NCBI RefSeq assembly: GCF_040081925.1
Contig: NZ_JBEBMF010000001.1
Span: forward strand, 558,001 to 622,000
Origin: Mesorhizobium_K quangtriensis
GTDB lineage: Bacteria > Pseudomonadota > Alphaproteobacteria > Rhizobiales > Rhizobiaceae
Direction: 5' to 3'
Length of the DNA stretch: 64,000 nucleotides
Of this stretch, positions 1-7,864 are shown one piece after another. Under the pieces are notes generated by a model. It ran no database searches. It was not told the origin of the DNA and was given only the letters and a program-made list of their open reading frames with translations. The translations under genes and the position numbers were made by a program. Numbering within the stretch: the stretch's first letter is position 1; every line of letters begins with the position of its first letter.

Positions 1-60
1 TCTTGCTGCTCCGCCGCGAATTCGGTAGAGCTTGATGACTGCCAGGAAGAGGATGCCACG

Positions 61-201
61 ATGAAATCCGAAGCAAGCAAATCTTGCAGGCTCGTAACCA
101 GCCAGCGCAGGCGCTACGAGCGGCCGTCCCTCTCCAAGTCTCCCCTCGTGTTGCAGGCCGTAACGGCGGACCCGGGCCAGATGTCCGGCGGGTTCAAGTG
201 A
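61..201 (+). CDS. Small peptide ORF, possible RiPP precursor
   Basis: A 46-residue ORF starts with ATG behind a purine-rich stretch (ggaagagg, about 10 bases upstream) and ends with TGA at 199-201. The frame is also open leftward to the window edge, so a longer protein entering from outside is possible. The N-terminal half is basic. Residues 19-24 read YERPSL and are followed by SKSPLVLQAVTA and a short glycine-rich tail (SGGFK). The YxxPxL pattern with a Thr about 16 residues later resembles leader peptides bound by RRE proteins in lasso-type clusters (YxxPxLxxxGxxxxxT). The tail has no Asp/Glu at positions 7-9, so a lasso core is unlikely. An acyl ligase, an acetyltransferase and an ACP follow on the same strand from 282. 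No function is assigned; the precursor role is inference. Confidence 0.4.
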   Translation: MKSEASKSCRLVTSQRRRYERPSLSKSPLVLQAVTADPGQMSGGFK

Positions 202-281
202 GCGATCGGGTGTCAACTGGCCGGCTGGATGCGCGGAGGAATGCGCTAGCGAGATAGCAAGGGCGCCTAGCTTTTCAATTC

Positions 282-1688
282 ATGCTGCTCTCGCTTCTTC
301 ATAACCAGACAAGGCTGATCGATGCGCGAACCGGGACCGAACTGGGTCTCGGGCATTTCGTTGCCGAGGTCGAGCAACGGGCCCGCGCTTTTCGGGAAGC
401 AGGACTCGGACCGGGATGTTGTGCGGTCGTGGCGCGTCCCGCGCCGGTCGACTATCTGCGCGACATCTTCGCGCTTTGGGAAGCAGGGGTCATGGCGGTC
501 GCCGTCAACCCGGGGATCACGCAGGAGGAGCGCTCCAATGTGATGCGGGCGACCGGAGCGTCGGCCCTCCTCGACGAGGATGCGATCAGCCTTGCTGCCG
601 CCATCGTGTCGACCGGATCTTCTCCGCTTGGGCCCGACGACCCTGCACTGACCCTGATGACATCCGGCACCACCGGACGCCCGAAGGGCATCGTTCATAC
701 ACAGCGCAGTCTGTCTGCCCGCGTCGCCCTCAACGTGGCGGCGATAGGCCAGGCCGATCTCCGGACGTCGCTCTGCGTCCTTCCCCTGCATTTCGGACAT
801 GGGCTGATAGGCAACATCTTTACCGTCATGGCGGCGGGCGGCACGCTCATTCTGTGGCCGCAGCCCTCGATCGACGAGATGCGCGGTTTCGGTACACTGG
901 TGGATACGCGGCGCATCACCTTCATGAGTTCCACGCCGTCGTTCTGGACGGTGGCGATGCGCCTGTCCATGCGGCCCGTGCATGTGATGCGCCGCGTCCA
1001 TGTCGGCTCCGCCCCGCTCTCCGTCGAACACTGGCGCGCGATTGCCGGCTGGACGGGGACACGCAACGTCTTCAACATGTACGGCATGACCGAGACGGCG
1101 AACTGGATCGGCGGTGCCAGCCTTGAAGACCCGGGCGCAGCGGACGGCCTCGTCGGCAAGCCATGGGGCGGCAGCGCCGCGGTTCTTGACGAGTCCGGCA
1201 ACGTCCTGCGGGAAGGGTCGGGCGAAGTGCTTGTGGCGACGCCATCGATCATGTCCGGCTACCTCGGCATGGAGGCCGAGACACGCGCTGCATTCCATGG
1301 TTCCTGGTTGCGCACCGGCGACACCGGCAGGATCGACGCCGATGGCTGCCTGACGCTCGTCGGCCGCATCAAGAACGAGATAAACCGCGGCGGCGTCAAG
1401 GTTCCGGCCGAAGAGATCGACATGCTGCTGGAACGCCATCCCGCCGTGCGCGAAGCTTGCGCCTTCGCCCTGCCAGACCCGATCGCCGGCGAGGCGGTGG
1501 CGGCGGCGATCGTCTTGGCCGAAAATGCCGACATTCCTGCGCTCCGCGCCTGGTGCCGGGAGCGATGCAGGGCGGAGGCGGTGCCGTCGAAAATCTTCGT
1601 GCTCGACGCGATCCCGCGCAACGACCGCGGCAAGATCGTGCGTGACCGCGTGCGGGAAGCAGCGCTCGCATCGGGACCGGGGGCCTGA
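282..1688 (+). CDS. AMP-dependent acyl-CoA/acyl-ACP synthetase (class I adenylate-forming)
   Basis: This 468-residue enzyme belongs to the ANL superfamily. It activates a carboxylic acid as an acyl-adenylate and passes it to a thiol, either CoA or a phosphopantetheine arm. Visible motifs are the phosphate loop TSGTTGRPKG (about 127-136), YGMTE (267-271), TGDTG (345-349), the hinge region GRIKNEINRGG (361-371) and the C-terminal catalytic lysine in NDRGK (K451). It is somewhat short for the family (usually 500-550) because the N-terminal subdomain is compact. It starts 80 bases after the small peptide ORF and is followed 5 bases later by a GNAT gene and then an ACP gene, so the ACP is the obvious acyl acceptor (inference). 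The ribosome site is weak. The substrate cannot be read from sequence. Confidence 0.9.
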   Translation: MLLSLLHNQTRLIDARTGTELGLGHFVAEVEQRARAFREAGLGPGCCAVVARPAPVDYLRDIFALWEAGVMAVAVNPGITQEERSNVMRATGASALLDEDAISLAAAIVSTGSSPLGPDDPALTLMTSGTTGRPKGIVHTQRSLSARVALNVAAIGQADLRTSLCVLPLHFGHGLIGNIFTVMAAGGTLILWPQPSIDEMRGFGTLVDTRRITFMSSTPSFWTVAMRLSMRPVHVMRRVHVGSAPLSVEHWRAIAGWTGTRNVFNMYGMTETANWIGGASLEDPGAADGLVGKPWGGSAAVLDESGNVLREGSGEVLVATPSIMSGYLGMEAETRAAFHGSWLRTGDTGRIDADGCLTLVGRIKNEINRGGVKVPAEEIDMLLERHPAVREACAFALPDPIAGEAVAAAIVLAENADIPALRAWCRERCRAEAVPSKIFVLDAIPRNDRGKIVRDRVREAALASGPGA

Positions 1689-1693
1689 GCGGC

Positions 1694-2266
1694 GTGGGGC
1701 GCCAGGCACTGCGCGAGAGGATCGAAAGCGAACGTTTCGATCTCGTGCCGCTCAACAGATGGCAGGCGTTCCGCCTGACTTATCCGTGGACGCGGGATAT
1801 CGAGTTCGTTACCAGTTTCACGGGATCCGGTGCGACGCGCTCGCTCCGCGGATGGTATCGTGAAATGATCCGCGCCAACAAGCGGAGGCGCTTCGTCCAC
1901 GCGATCGTGCCGCGCGGCGGCTCGGTGCCGATCGGCATACATACTATGTCAATGTACGGATACCGGTCCTGCCGCCTCGGCATCGGCATCCAGGATCGAA
2001 GCTGGTGGGGCAAGGGCGTTGTGCAGGAGGTGCGCGCACGCCTGATCGATCATATTTTCGAGCATTCCGATGTGGAAAGACTGCATGCCGAGGTGGTGGG
2101 CCGCAATCTTCCGTCGGTCTTCAACTACCAGAAGCTCGGCTTCGCCCATGTGGGCACGATGCACCGCTCAAAATCCGACCCAGTAACCGGTCAGGTTCAC
2201 GACATGCTGATCTTCGAGATGTTCCGCGATGAATGGATGCGGCGGAAGGCCGAGCGCAATGGATGA
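1694..2266 (+). CDS. GNAT-family N-acetyltransferase (RimJ/RimL-like)
   Basis: A 190-residue protein of the GNAT fold. It starts with GTG, 5 bases after the ligase stop. The central strand-loop region around residues 97-110 (GIGIQDRSWWGKGVVQEV) corresponds to the acetyl-CoA pyrophosphate-binding segment, and the following RLHAEVVGRNLPSVFNYQKLGF is the typical RimJ/RimL second half, where an Asn and a Tyr/Phe flank the acyl acceptor. Such enzymes acetylate N-termini, amino sugars or small amines. Its 3' end overlaps the ACP start (ATG at 2259), indicating translational coupling with the ligase-ACP pair. It may acylate a product built on the ACP or the upstream peptide (inference). Confidence 0.85.
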   Translation: MGRQALRERIESERFDLVPLNRWQAFRLTYPWTRDIEFVTSFTGSGATRSLRGWYREMIRANKRRRFVHAIVPRGGSVPIGIHTMSMYGYRSCRLGIGIQDRSWWGKGVVQEVRARLIDHIFEHSDVERLHAEVVGRNLPSVFNYQKLGFAHVGTMHRSKSDPVTGQVHDMLIFEMFRDEWMRRKAERNG

Positions 2267-2507
2267 GGCGCGCCTGACGGTGGTTGCCGGCATTATTGCG
2301 GGAGTGCTGGGGTGCCGTCCGCAGGACGTGCCCGCGGACGCACCAGTTGGATCGCTGCCGCAGTGGGACAGCATCGCACATCTGTCGATCGTCCTGGCCT
2401 TCGAGGAGAAGCTCGGCCGACAGCTCACGCCCGACGAGATTGCCGCGCTGAAGACAGTCGCCAGCCTGGCGGATCTGTTGCCCTCGGAAGCCGGAACCCC
2501 CGCTTAG
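2259..2507 (+). CDS. Free-standing acyl/peptidyl carrier protein
   Basis: An 82-residue phosphopantetheine-binding protein. I chose ATG at 2259, which overlaps the GNAT stop; a longer in-frame start at 2229 would add ten residues that do not resemble an ACP. The attachment serine lies in QWDSIAHLSIV (about residues 36-46), matching the DS(L/I)xx(L/M) signature of carrier proteins in which a Trp precedes the Asp. It is distinct from the fatty-acid AcpP, whose usual context (fabD-fabG-acpP-fabF) is absent. Its position after an adenylate-forming ligase suggests the ligase loads it. The stop codon overlaps the convergent nhaA stop. Confidence 0.85.
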   Translation: MDEARLTVVAGIIAGVLGCRPQDVPADAPVGSLPQWDSIAHLSIVLAFEEKLGRQLTPDEIAALKTVASLADLLPSEAGTPA

Positions 2508-3718
2508 CCGTTGCGTGCAGGCGGCGGGGGCACGTCCCTCGGCGCGACGCGCAGAATTGAGTACCCAAGAATGCCGGCCAGCAGGGAACCGAACAGGATG
2601 CCGACCTTAACTTCCTCTTGGAGGTGCGGGTAGTCGGCAAACGCCAACAGGCCGATGAAAAGGCTCATCGTGAAGCCGATCCCGCAGAGAAGCGACACGC
2701 CGACGAGTTGGAAGGTGCCGGCGCCCATTGGCATGTCCGCCAGACGGAAACGAATGACCAGCCACGCGCTGCCGAACACGCCGACAAGCTTGCCCACGAG
2801 CAGTCCAAGCGCAACGCCGAGTGTCAGGTCGTCGCCGAGCACGCCGAGCGAAAGACCTGCGAACGAAACGCCGGCATTGGCAAAGCCGAAGATCGGGATG
2901 ACAAGGAAGGTCACCCATTTCTGCAGTCCGTGCTCGAGCTGATGCAGCGGCGACGTTATGTCGTCGGGCCGTCCTGGTGCGGGGCGCAACGGAATGGTTA
3001 TCGCCAGAAGAACGCCGGCAATGGTGGCGTGAACGCCGGATTTGAAGACCAGATACCAGAGCACGAGTCCGAGCAGCAGATAGGGCGTCAGCCGCATCAC
3101 GCCGAGGCGGTTCATGGAGAACAGCGCAATGACCACGCCGGCCGCCAGCGCCAGATAGGGCACCGAGAGATCGCCGGTGTAGAAGAGGGCGATGATGATG
3201 ACCGCGCCGAGGTCGTCGATGATCGCGAGCGCCGTCAGGAAAAGTTTCAGCGAGGTCGGAACGCGGTTTCCGAGCAGTGACAGCACGCCAAGCGAAAAGG
3301 CGATGTCGGTCGCGGTCGGTATCGCCCATCCACGCACCACCAGCGGATCATTCCAGTTGAACGCCAGAAAGATAACAGCGGGCACGGCCATGCCGCCCAC
3401 CGCCGCGACCCCGGGAAGGATGCGCCGGCTCCATGAACCGAGCTGCCCGTCGATCATCTCGCGCTTTATCTCGAGGCCGACCAGCAGGAAGAACAGCGCC
3501 ATGAGCGCGTCGTTGATCCAGTGCGAAACGCTGAGCGGGCCTACGTAGGCCTTTAAGGCTGCGAAATAGGTGGGAGCGAGCGGCGAGTTAGCGACCAGGA
3601 TCGCCAGCGCCGCAGCGCCCATCAGGACAAGGCCGCCTGATGCTGCATTGTCCAGGAATTCTCTGATGACGGAAAGCGGACGCCGGGGGCCCCGGCGATC
3701 ATAAATTTCGTGCTGCAT
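2504..3718 (-). CDS. nhaA: Na+/H+ antiporter NhaA
   Basis: A 404-residue integral membrane protein with about 12 hydrophobic segments. NhaA exchanges two external protons for one cytoplasmic Na+ or Li+ and controls pH and salt tolerance. The family's ion-binding residues are visible: ATDIAFSLGV (Asp138) and the Asp pair in AIIDDLGAVII (D168-D169). The length and the LFFLLVGLEIKRE motif (about 76-86) are typical. It is transcribed toward the ACP gene and shares overlapping stop codons with it. A 164-base gap separates its start from the next minus-strand gene, so it is probably monocistronic. No NhaR-type regulator is adjacent. Confidence 0.95.
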   Translation of the reverse strand: MQHEIYDRRGPRRPLSVIREFLDNAASGGLVLMGAAALAILVANSPLAPTYFAALKAYVGPLSVSHWINDALMALFFLLVGLEIKREMIDGQLGSWSRRILPGVAAVGGMAVPAVIFLAFNWNDPLVVRGWAIPTATDIAFSLGVLSLLGNRVPTSLKLFLTALAIIDDLGAVIIIALFYTGDLSVPYLALAAGVVIALFSMNRLGVMRLTPYLLLGLVLWYLVFKSGVHATIAGVLLAITIPLRPAPGRPDDITSPLHQLEHGLQKWVTFLVIPIFGFANAGVSFAGLSLGVLGDDLTLGVALGLLVGKLVGVFGSAWLVIRFRLADMPMGAGTFQLVGVSLLCGIGFTMSLFIGLLAFADYPHLQEEVKVGILFGSLLAGILGYSILRVAPRDVPPPPARNG

Positions 3719-3882
3719 TGCCTACGGCTCCTCGAAAAATGCCAAAACATTCTCCGTATTGGGCTCGGCCCGGCGCACGCAGCACACGCCTGCCGCAAAT
3801 TAACGCGCGCGCGCCAGATTGCAACGCGAATCGGGTCGAATTTCCCGCGTCGGCAGCCGTTGGGGTCGCGGCGAAGTAGTCT

Positions 3883-4293
3883 TTAGACGACGGGCGGGAT
3901 AGGACGCGGGCTCCTGCGCTCGGCCAATGCCTTCTTGAAGATGACCAGCGGCAGGAAGATCGAGGCGAGCACGCCGCACAGCCAGACAATCAGCGTCGAC
4001 AGCACCCAGGTGGTGAAGCCGGTGATGACGAGATGTGACGTCAGCCATGTCGTCACCAGCAGTCCGACGAAGGTGATGGCGAGCGCGACGCCACCGTTCA
4101 GCGCGCGCACATATTTGAACGACAGCTTGAAGATCAGCGGCCCGAGGATGAACTTGGCGATGGTGAACAGCGCAACCACGATGATGAAGCCGATCACGTC
4201 GATCACAAAGCCGGGCAACAGCCAGGCGGCGATCAGCAGCCCGATGGCGTTCGCGGCCAGTTCGATAACTGTTGTTGCGATCAATCGAATCAT
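3883..4293 (-). CDS. Small multi-pass membrane protein, phage holin 4-like superfamily
   Basis: About 136 residues with four strongly hydrophobic segments (roughly 4-32, 36-58, 70-90 and 96-120) and a short basic C-terminus. The pattern matches the bacterial 4-TM family labelled 'phage holin family protein' (PF04020-like), whose members are mostly chromosomal and of unknown role. I chose ATG at 4293 because GGAG lies 6 bases upstream of it; the frame remains open to 4326. It is flanked by nhaA and an MBL-fold gene with clear gaps on both sides. There is no sign of prophage genes nearby, so a lysis role should not be assumed. Confidence 0.75.
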   Translation of the reverse strand: MIRLIATTVIELAANAIGLLIAAWLLPGFVIDVIGFIIVVALFTIAKFILGPLIFKLSFKYVRALNGGVALAITFVGLLVTTWLTSHLVITGFTTWVLSTLIVWLCGVLASIFLPLVIFKKALAERRSPRPIPPVV

Positions 4294-4403
4294 CAGGTGC
4301 TCCGGTAGTGGCTGATCGGCCTGCAATACGGGTCAGCTTATAGGCGATTTCCCCTTGCGGAAAGAGGCGCCATTCTCAGTTTGCGGAGCGATCTTTACCG
4401 CAT

Positions 4404-5147
4404 TCAAAGGTGGCAGCCGGGCTTGCGCTTCAGTGCCAGATATTCGTCGATCAACTGACGATAGCGCGTTGGGCCGAAGCTCGGGAAATGCCCGCCATGG
4501 ACGATCGAGACGTTCAGATCGCGCATCCCCTCCAGCGTCGCCAGATAGTCGCCGATGTCGGAATGATAGGCGTCGTCGATAAGCGGCCCGTCATAGACGA
4601 TGTCGCCTGACAGCAGGATGCCGGTCTTCGCCTCGTAAAGCGCGATGCCACCCGGCGAGTGGCCGGGGGTGTGGATCACCTCGAAGGCACGGTCGCCGAG
4701 ATCGATGACATCGCCTGCCTCAAGGATACGGTCGGCGGGCGCGGGCTGTATGTGGTAGCGCGCTGCATCCCAGCCCTCGGGCGGGACGATGAACATCTCG
4801 TCGGTCGCGTAGCGGTCGGCGACCGTCCACTCGTTGCGCGGGACGGCGAGGATTTCTGCCTCGGCACGATGCACGCAGCGGTGGGGAAACTCGTGATGGC
4901 AGCCGATATGGTCGAAATGGGTGTGGCTGGCGACGCAGACGAGCTTTTTCTCCGCAACCAGCGGAACGTGTTGCCGCAGGCTGAAATGGCCGAGCCCGCT
5001 GTCGAAAAGCAGGTCGCGGTCGCGCCCGCGCACATGCCATATGTTGCAGCGGTAGAAAGGCGTGATCCACGGCTCATGGATGAGCGTCACGCCATCGCCG
5101 AGCTTGATTGTCTCGTACCAATCGGCTGCCGCGATAGCCCGTGTCAT
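4404..5147 (-). CDS. MBL-fold metallo-hydrolase
   Basis: A 247-residue metallo-beta-lactamase-fold protein. The dinuclear metal motif SHTHFDH is at 74-80. A second His is in HTPGHSPGG (about 159-167), an Asp in SGDIVYDG (about 175-182) and a last His near VHGGHFPSFG. This group includes glyoxalase II-like and lactone hydrolases; the exact substrate is not evident. No signal peptide is seen, so it is cytoplasmic. Its start overlaps the stop of the ABC ATPase gene by 4 bases, making it the last gene of the importer operon. It probably acts on the imported compound or a derivative (inference). Confidence 0.85.
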   Translation of the reverse strand: MTRAIAAADWYETIKLGDGVTLIHEPWITPFYRCNIWHVRGRDRDLLFDSGLGHFSLRQHVPLVAEKKLVCVASHTHFDHIGCHHEFPHRCVHRAEAEILAVPRNEWTVADRYATDEMFIVPPEGWDAARYHIQPAPADRILEAGDVIDLGDRAFEVIHTPGHSPGGIALYEAKTGILLSGDIVYDGPLIDDAYHSDIGDYLATLEGMRDLNVSIVHGGHFPSFGPTRYRQLIDEYLALKRKPGCHL

Positions 5148-6235
5148 CGCGAGAGCATCACCATGTCGGCAGGCGTCGCGTACAATTCGACCTTGTCGCC
5201 GATGGCGACGCCATAACTCGAACGGAGCTTGGCGATGAAGGTGACATCAGGGTCGCGCGTGGAGACCGCCAGGACCCGCTTGAAACTGCCCTGGAAGACG
5301 ACGTCGGTGACGGCAGCCTCGCCGAGTGAGACGGAGCCGCTTTCGGGGACCAGCGTGATGTGTTCCGGGCGGATGGCGAGCGACACGTCGAAGCCGGGCT
5401 CGCCGGCGCCGGCGAGCGACAGCGGACCGACCTGCGTATCGACGCGGATTTCGTCCATGCCGAGGTCGAGAATCTTGCCTGATATCAGCGTGGATTCGCC
5501 CATGAAGGTGGCGCTGAAGCGCGACGCCGGCCGCGAATAGACCCGTTCGGCCGGCCCCTGGTCCTCGATGCGGCCTTCGCTCATGACGACGCAGTGATCG
5601 GCCAGCGCCATCGCCTCTTCCTGATCGTGCGTGACGTGTATGAAGGCTGTGCCGACGCGCTTCTGCAGGGCCTTCAGCTCGTCCTGCATCTGGCGGCGGA
5701 GTTTCAGGTCGAGCGCACCGAGCGGCTCGTCGAGCAGCAGAACGGCCGGCTCGACGACCAGCGCGCGCGCCAGCGCCACGCGCTGGCGTTGGCCACCGGA
5801 GAGCTGGTGCGGGCGTTTGTGGATGGCATCGCCAAGGCCGACCATCGCCAGCGCATCGCGCACTCGCGAGGCGCGAGCCGCGCGCGGTACGCCGCGCATT
5901 CGGAGCCCGAAGCCGACATTGTTGCCGACGGTGAGATGGGGGAAGAGTGCATAGTCCTGGAAGACGGTCGCCGTGGGGCGTCGTGCCGGCGGCGCTCTGG
6001 TAAAGTCATTGCCGCGGATGAAGACGCTGCCTTCGTTCGGATGCACGAAGCCGCCGATGATGGAGAGCAGGGTCGTCTTGCCCGAGCCGGAAGGCCCGAG
6101 CAGCACCGTGTAGCTGCCGGGCTCGACAGTCAGCGACACCTCGTTCAGCGCCTTGTGTCCGCCGAAGCTGTGCGAGAGCTTGCGGATTTCGACCAAAGGC
6201 CCAGAGAGGGACTGCCCGGGCAGGGGTGCAGTCAT
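5144..6235 (-). CDS. ABC importer ATP-binding protein, spermidine/putrescine (PotA) type
   Basis: A 363-residue ATPase of the CUT1/Pot/Fbp group with a C-terminal TOBE regulatory domain (about 290-360). Walker A is GPSGSGKT (47-54), the signature is LSGGQ (145-149), Walker B is LLLDEP (166-171) and the switch His is in HVTHDQEEA. It powers uptake through the two permeases encoded immediately upstream. It overlaps both neighbours by 4 bases (the upstream permease and the downstream MBL gene), so the five genes form one tightly coupled operon. The polyamine label reflects family resemblance; the substrate is not proven. Confidence 0.9.
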   Translation of the reverse strand: MTAPLPGQSLSGPLVEIRKLSHSFGGHKALNEVSLTVEPGSYTVLLGPSGSGKTTLLSIIGGFVHPNEGSVFIRGNDFTRAPPARRPTATVFQDYALFPHLTVGNNVGFGLRMRGVPRAARASRVRDALAMVGLGDAIHKRPHQLSGGQRQRVALARALVVEPAVLLLDEPLGALDLKLRRQMQDELKALQKRVGTAFIHVTHDQEEAMALADHCVVMSEGRIEDQGPAERVYSRPASRFSATFMGESTLISGKILDLGMDEIRVDTQVGPLSLAGAGEPGFDVSLAIRPEHITLVPESGSVSLGEAAVTDVVFQGSFKRVLAVSTRDPDVTFIAKLRSSYGVAIGDKVELYATPADMVMLSR

Positions 6236-7017
6236 CGACGGGTCCTTCGCAGGAAAACAAGTTCGAGCAGCAGCGCCATGACGATGGAGACGCCGAACAC
6301 CAGCGAGCCGATGGCGTTGGTGCGCGGGTTCAGCCCGGAGCGCAGCAGGTTCCAGATTTCCACCGGCAGCGTCGTGTCGAAGCGCGTCAGCAGGAAGGCG
6401 ATGACGAACTCATCCCACGAGAAGGTCATCGACAGGAAGAAGCTGGCGAAGATGGCGGGCCACAAGACGGGCACGCTGACGAGGAAAAGCACCTTCCACT
6501 CGCTGGCGCCGAGGTCACGCGCGGCGCGCTCGAAATTCACCTGGTTGTCGCCCATCTGGCTGTAGATGATGGCGAAGCAGAGCGGCAGGTTGATCACCAC
6601 ATGTCCGATGCCGGCGGCCAACAGTGACTTCGGCACACCCGCCCAGTTGAAGACGATCAGCAGCCCCATGCCGATGATCAGGTAGCTGACGGTCAGCGGC
6701 AGGGTGATCAGGCCACGCATCAGGCTCGAGCGCGGCAGGTGGTAGCGCGCGAAGCCCCATGCCGCGAGGAAGCCAAGCGTCACCGCCATCGCCGAGGACA
6801 GGCCAGCGAGCACGACCGAGTTGAACAGCGCCGACATCAGCCGCCGATCGGCAAGCACTGCCTCGTACCAGCGCAGCGACGGCCCGGTGAAGGGCGGGAT
6901 CGGGAAGGAACTCGCCTGCAGCGAGAACAGCACGAGCACGATGACCGGCAGGAAGATGAAGCCGTAGATGGCGAGCGCATAGGCGGAGACGAGTATCTTG
7001 CCAGCGATCCGCATCAC
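6232..7017 (-). CDS. ABC importer permease, PotC type
   Basis: A 261-residue inner-membrane permease with about six transmembrane helices. The EAA coupling loop that contacts the ATPase is visible as ERAARDLGASEWKVLF (about 165-180). It pairs with the next permease upstream to form the heteromeric channel. It overlaps that gene by 4 bases at its start and overlaps the ATPase by 4 bases at its end. In Pot-type systems this second permease is PotC; the length fits. Confidence 0.88.
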   Translation of the reverse strand: MMRIAGKILVSAYALAIYGFIFLPVIVLVLFSLQASSFPIPPFTGPSLRWYEAVLADRRLMSALFNSVVLAGLSSAMAVTLGFLAAWGFARYHLPRSSLMRGLITLPLTVSYLIIGMGLLIVFNWAGVPKSLLAAGIGHVVINLPLCFAIIYSQMGDNQVNFERAARDLGASEWKVLFLVSVPVLWPAIFASFFLSMTFSWDEFVIAFLLTRFDTTLPVEIWNLLRSGLNPRTNAIGSLVFGVSIVMALLLELVFLRRTRR

Positions 7018-7856
7018 GTCCGCTCGATCTTCAGCCAGCGGGAGCAGAGGATGTAGGCAATGGTCACGACCACCATCAGGATGATGGCGAGCGCCGAGGC
7101 GAGCGGGAAGTCGCCGCGCCTGCCGATCTGCATCATGATGAGTTGCGGCATTAGCAGCTCATTGTTGCCGCCGAGTATCTGCGGCGTGATGTAGTCGCCG
7201 ATGGCGAGCACGAAGGTCAGGAACGCGCCGACCATGATGCCCGGCAGCGTCAGCGGCAGGATGACATGCAGGAAGGTTCGCACCGGTCCCGCGCCGAGGT
7301 CGGCGGCGGCGCGCCGGTAGCTCGGCGACAGCTGCTTGAGGTTGGCGAAGATGGTCAGCGTCAGCAGCATGACGAAGAAATGCGTAAAGCCGATCACCGT
7401 CGCCGCGCGCGTGTTGGCGATCTGAAGCGGCGCGTCGACCAAACCCGAGCCGGTCAGCGCCTGGTTGACGACGCCGTTCTGGGCCAGCACCAGAAGCCAG
7501 CTGTAGGAGCGCACGACATAGGACGTCCAGAACGGCAGGATGGCCAGCACCAGCGCCAGCCGCTGCAGGCGCGGCGGCACGATCTCGGCGAGGATCCAGG
7601 CGAAGGGATAGGCCAGCAGCACCGAGATAGCGGTGACGATCAGCGTCACCTGCAGCGAGTTGACCATGGCTCGCCAGTAGCTCGGATTGTCGAAGAACTG
7701 GCGGTAGTTTTCGAAGGTCGCCCGGCCATCGTCGTGATGAGTCAGGCTCAGCACGACCATGGCCGTGAAGGGCAGGACGAAGAACACAAGCGTCCACAGA
7801 AGCGCTGGCGTGACCAGCGCCCAGGGCAGGAGCCGTACGGGCTGCGATTCGCTCAC
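7014..7856 (-). CDS. ABC importer permease, PotB type
   Basis: A 280-residue permease with six predicted membrane segments, the first at about 10-35. The EAA loop reads RAAADLGAGPVRTFLHV (about 184-200). It lies 8 bases downstream of the binding-protein gene and overlaps the second permease gene by 4 bases. It is the PotB-like half of the permease dimer of this importer. Confidence 0.88.
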   Translation of the reverse strand: MSESQPVRLLPWALVTPALLWTLVFFVLPFTAMVVLSLTHHDDGRATFENYRQFFDNPSYWRAMVNSLQVTLIVTAISVLLAYPFAWILAEIVPPRLQRLALVLAILPFWTSYVVRSYSWLLVLAQNGVVNQALTGSGLVDAPLQIANTRAATVIGFTHFFVMLLTLTIFANLKQLSPSYRRAAADLGAGPVRTFLHVILPLTLPGIMVGAFLTFVLAIGDYITPQILGGNNELLMPQLIMMQIGRRGDFPLASALAIILMVVVTIAYILCSRWLKIERT

Positions 7857-7864
7857 AGCTCGGA

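Noticed and set aside
61..201. Lasso peptide assignment for the left-edge peptide
   Set aside because: The tail has no acidic residue at ring positions 7-9 and no B/C genes are visible.
267..1709. 480-residue minus-strand ORF antisense to the ligase
   Set aside because: It lacks motifs and is a GC-rich shadow of a gene with clear ANL signatures.
3883..4293. Prophage lysis gene
   Set aside because: The holin-like label is by membrane topology only and no other phage gene is near.
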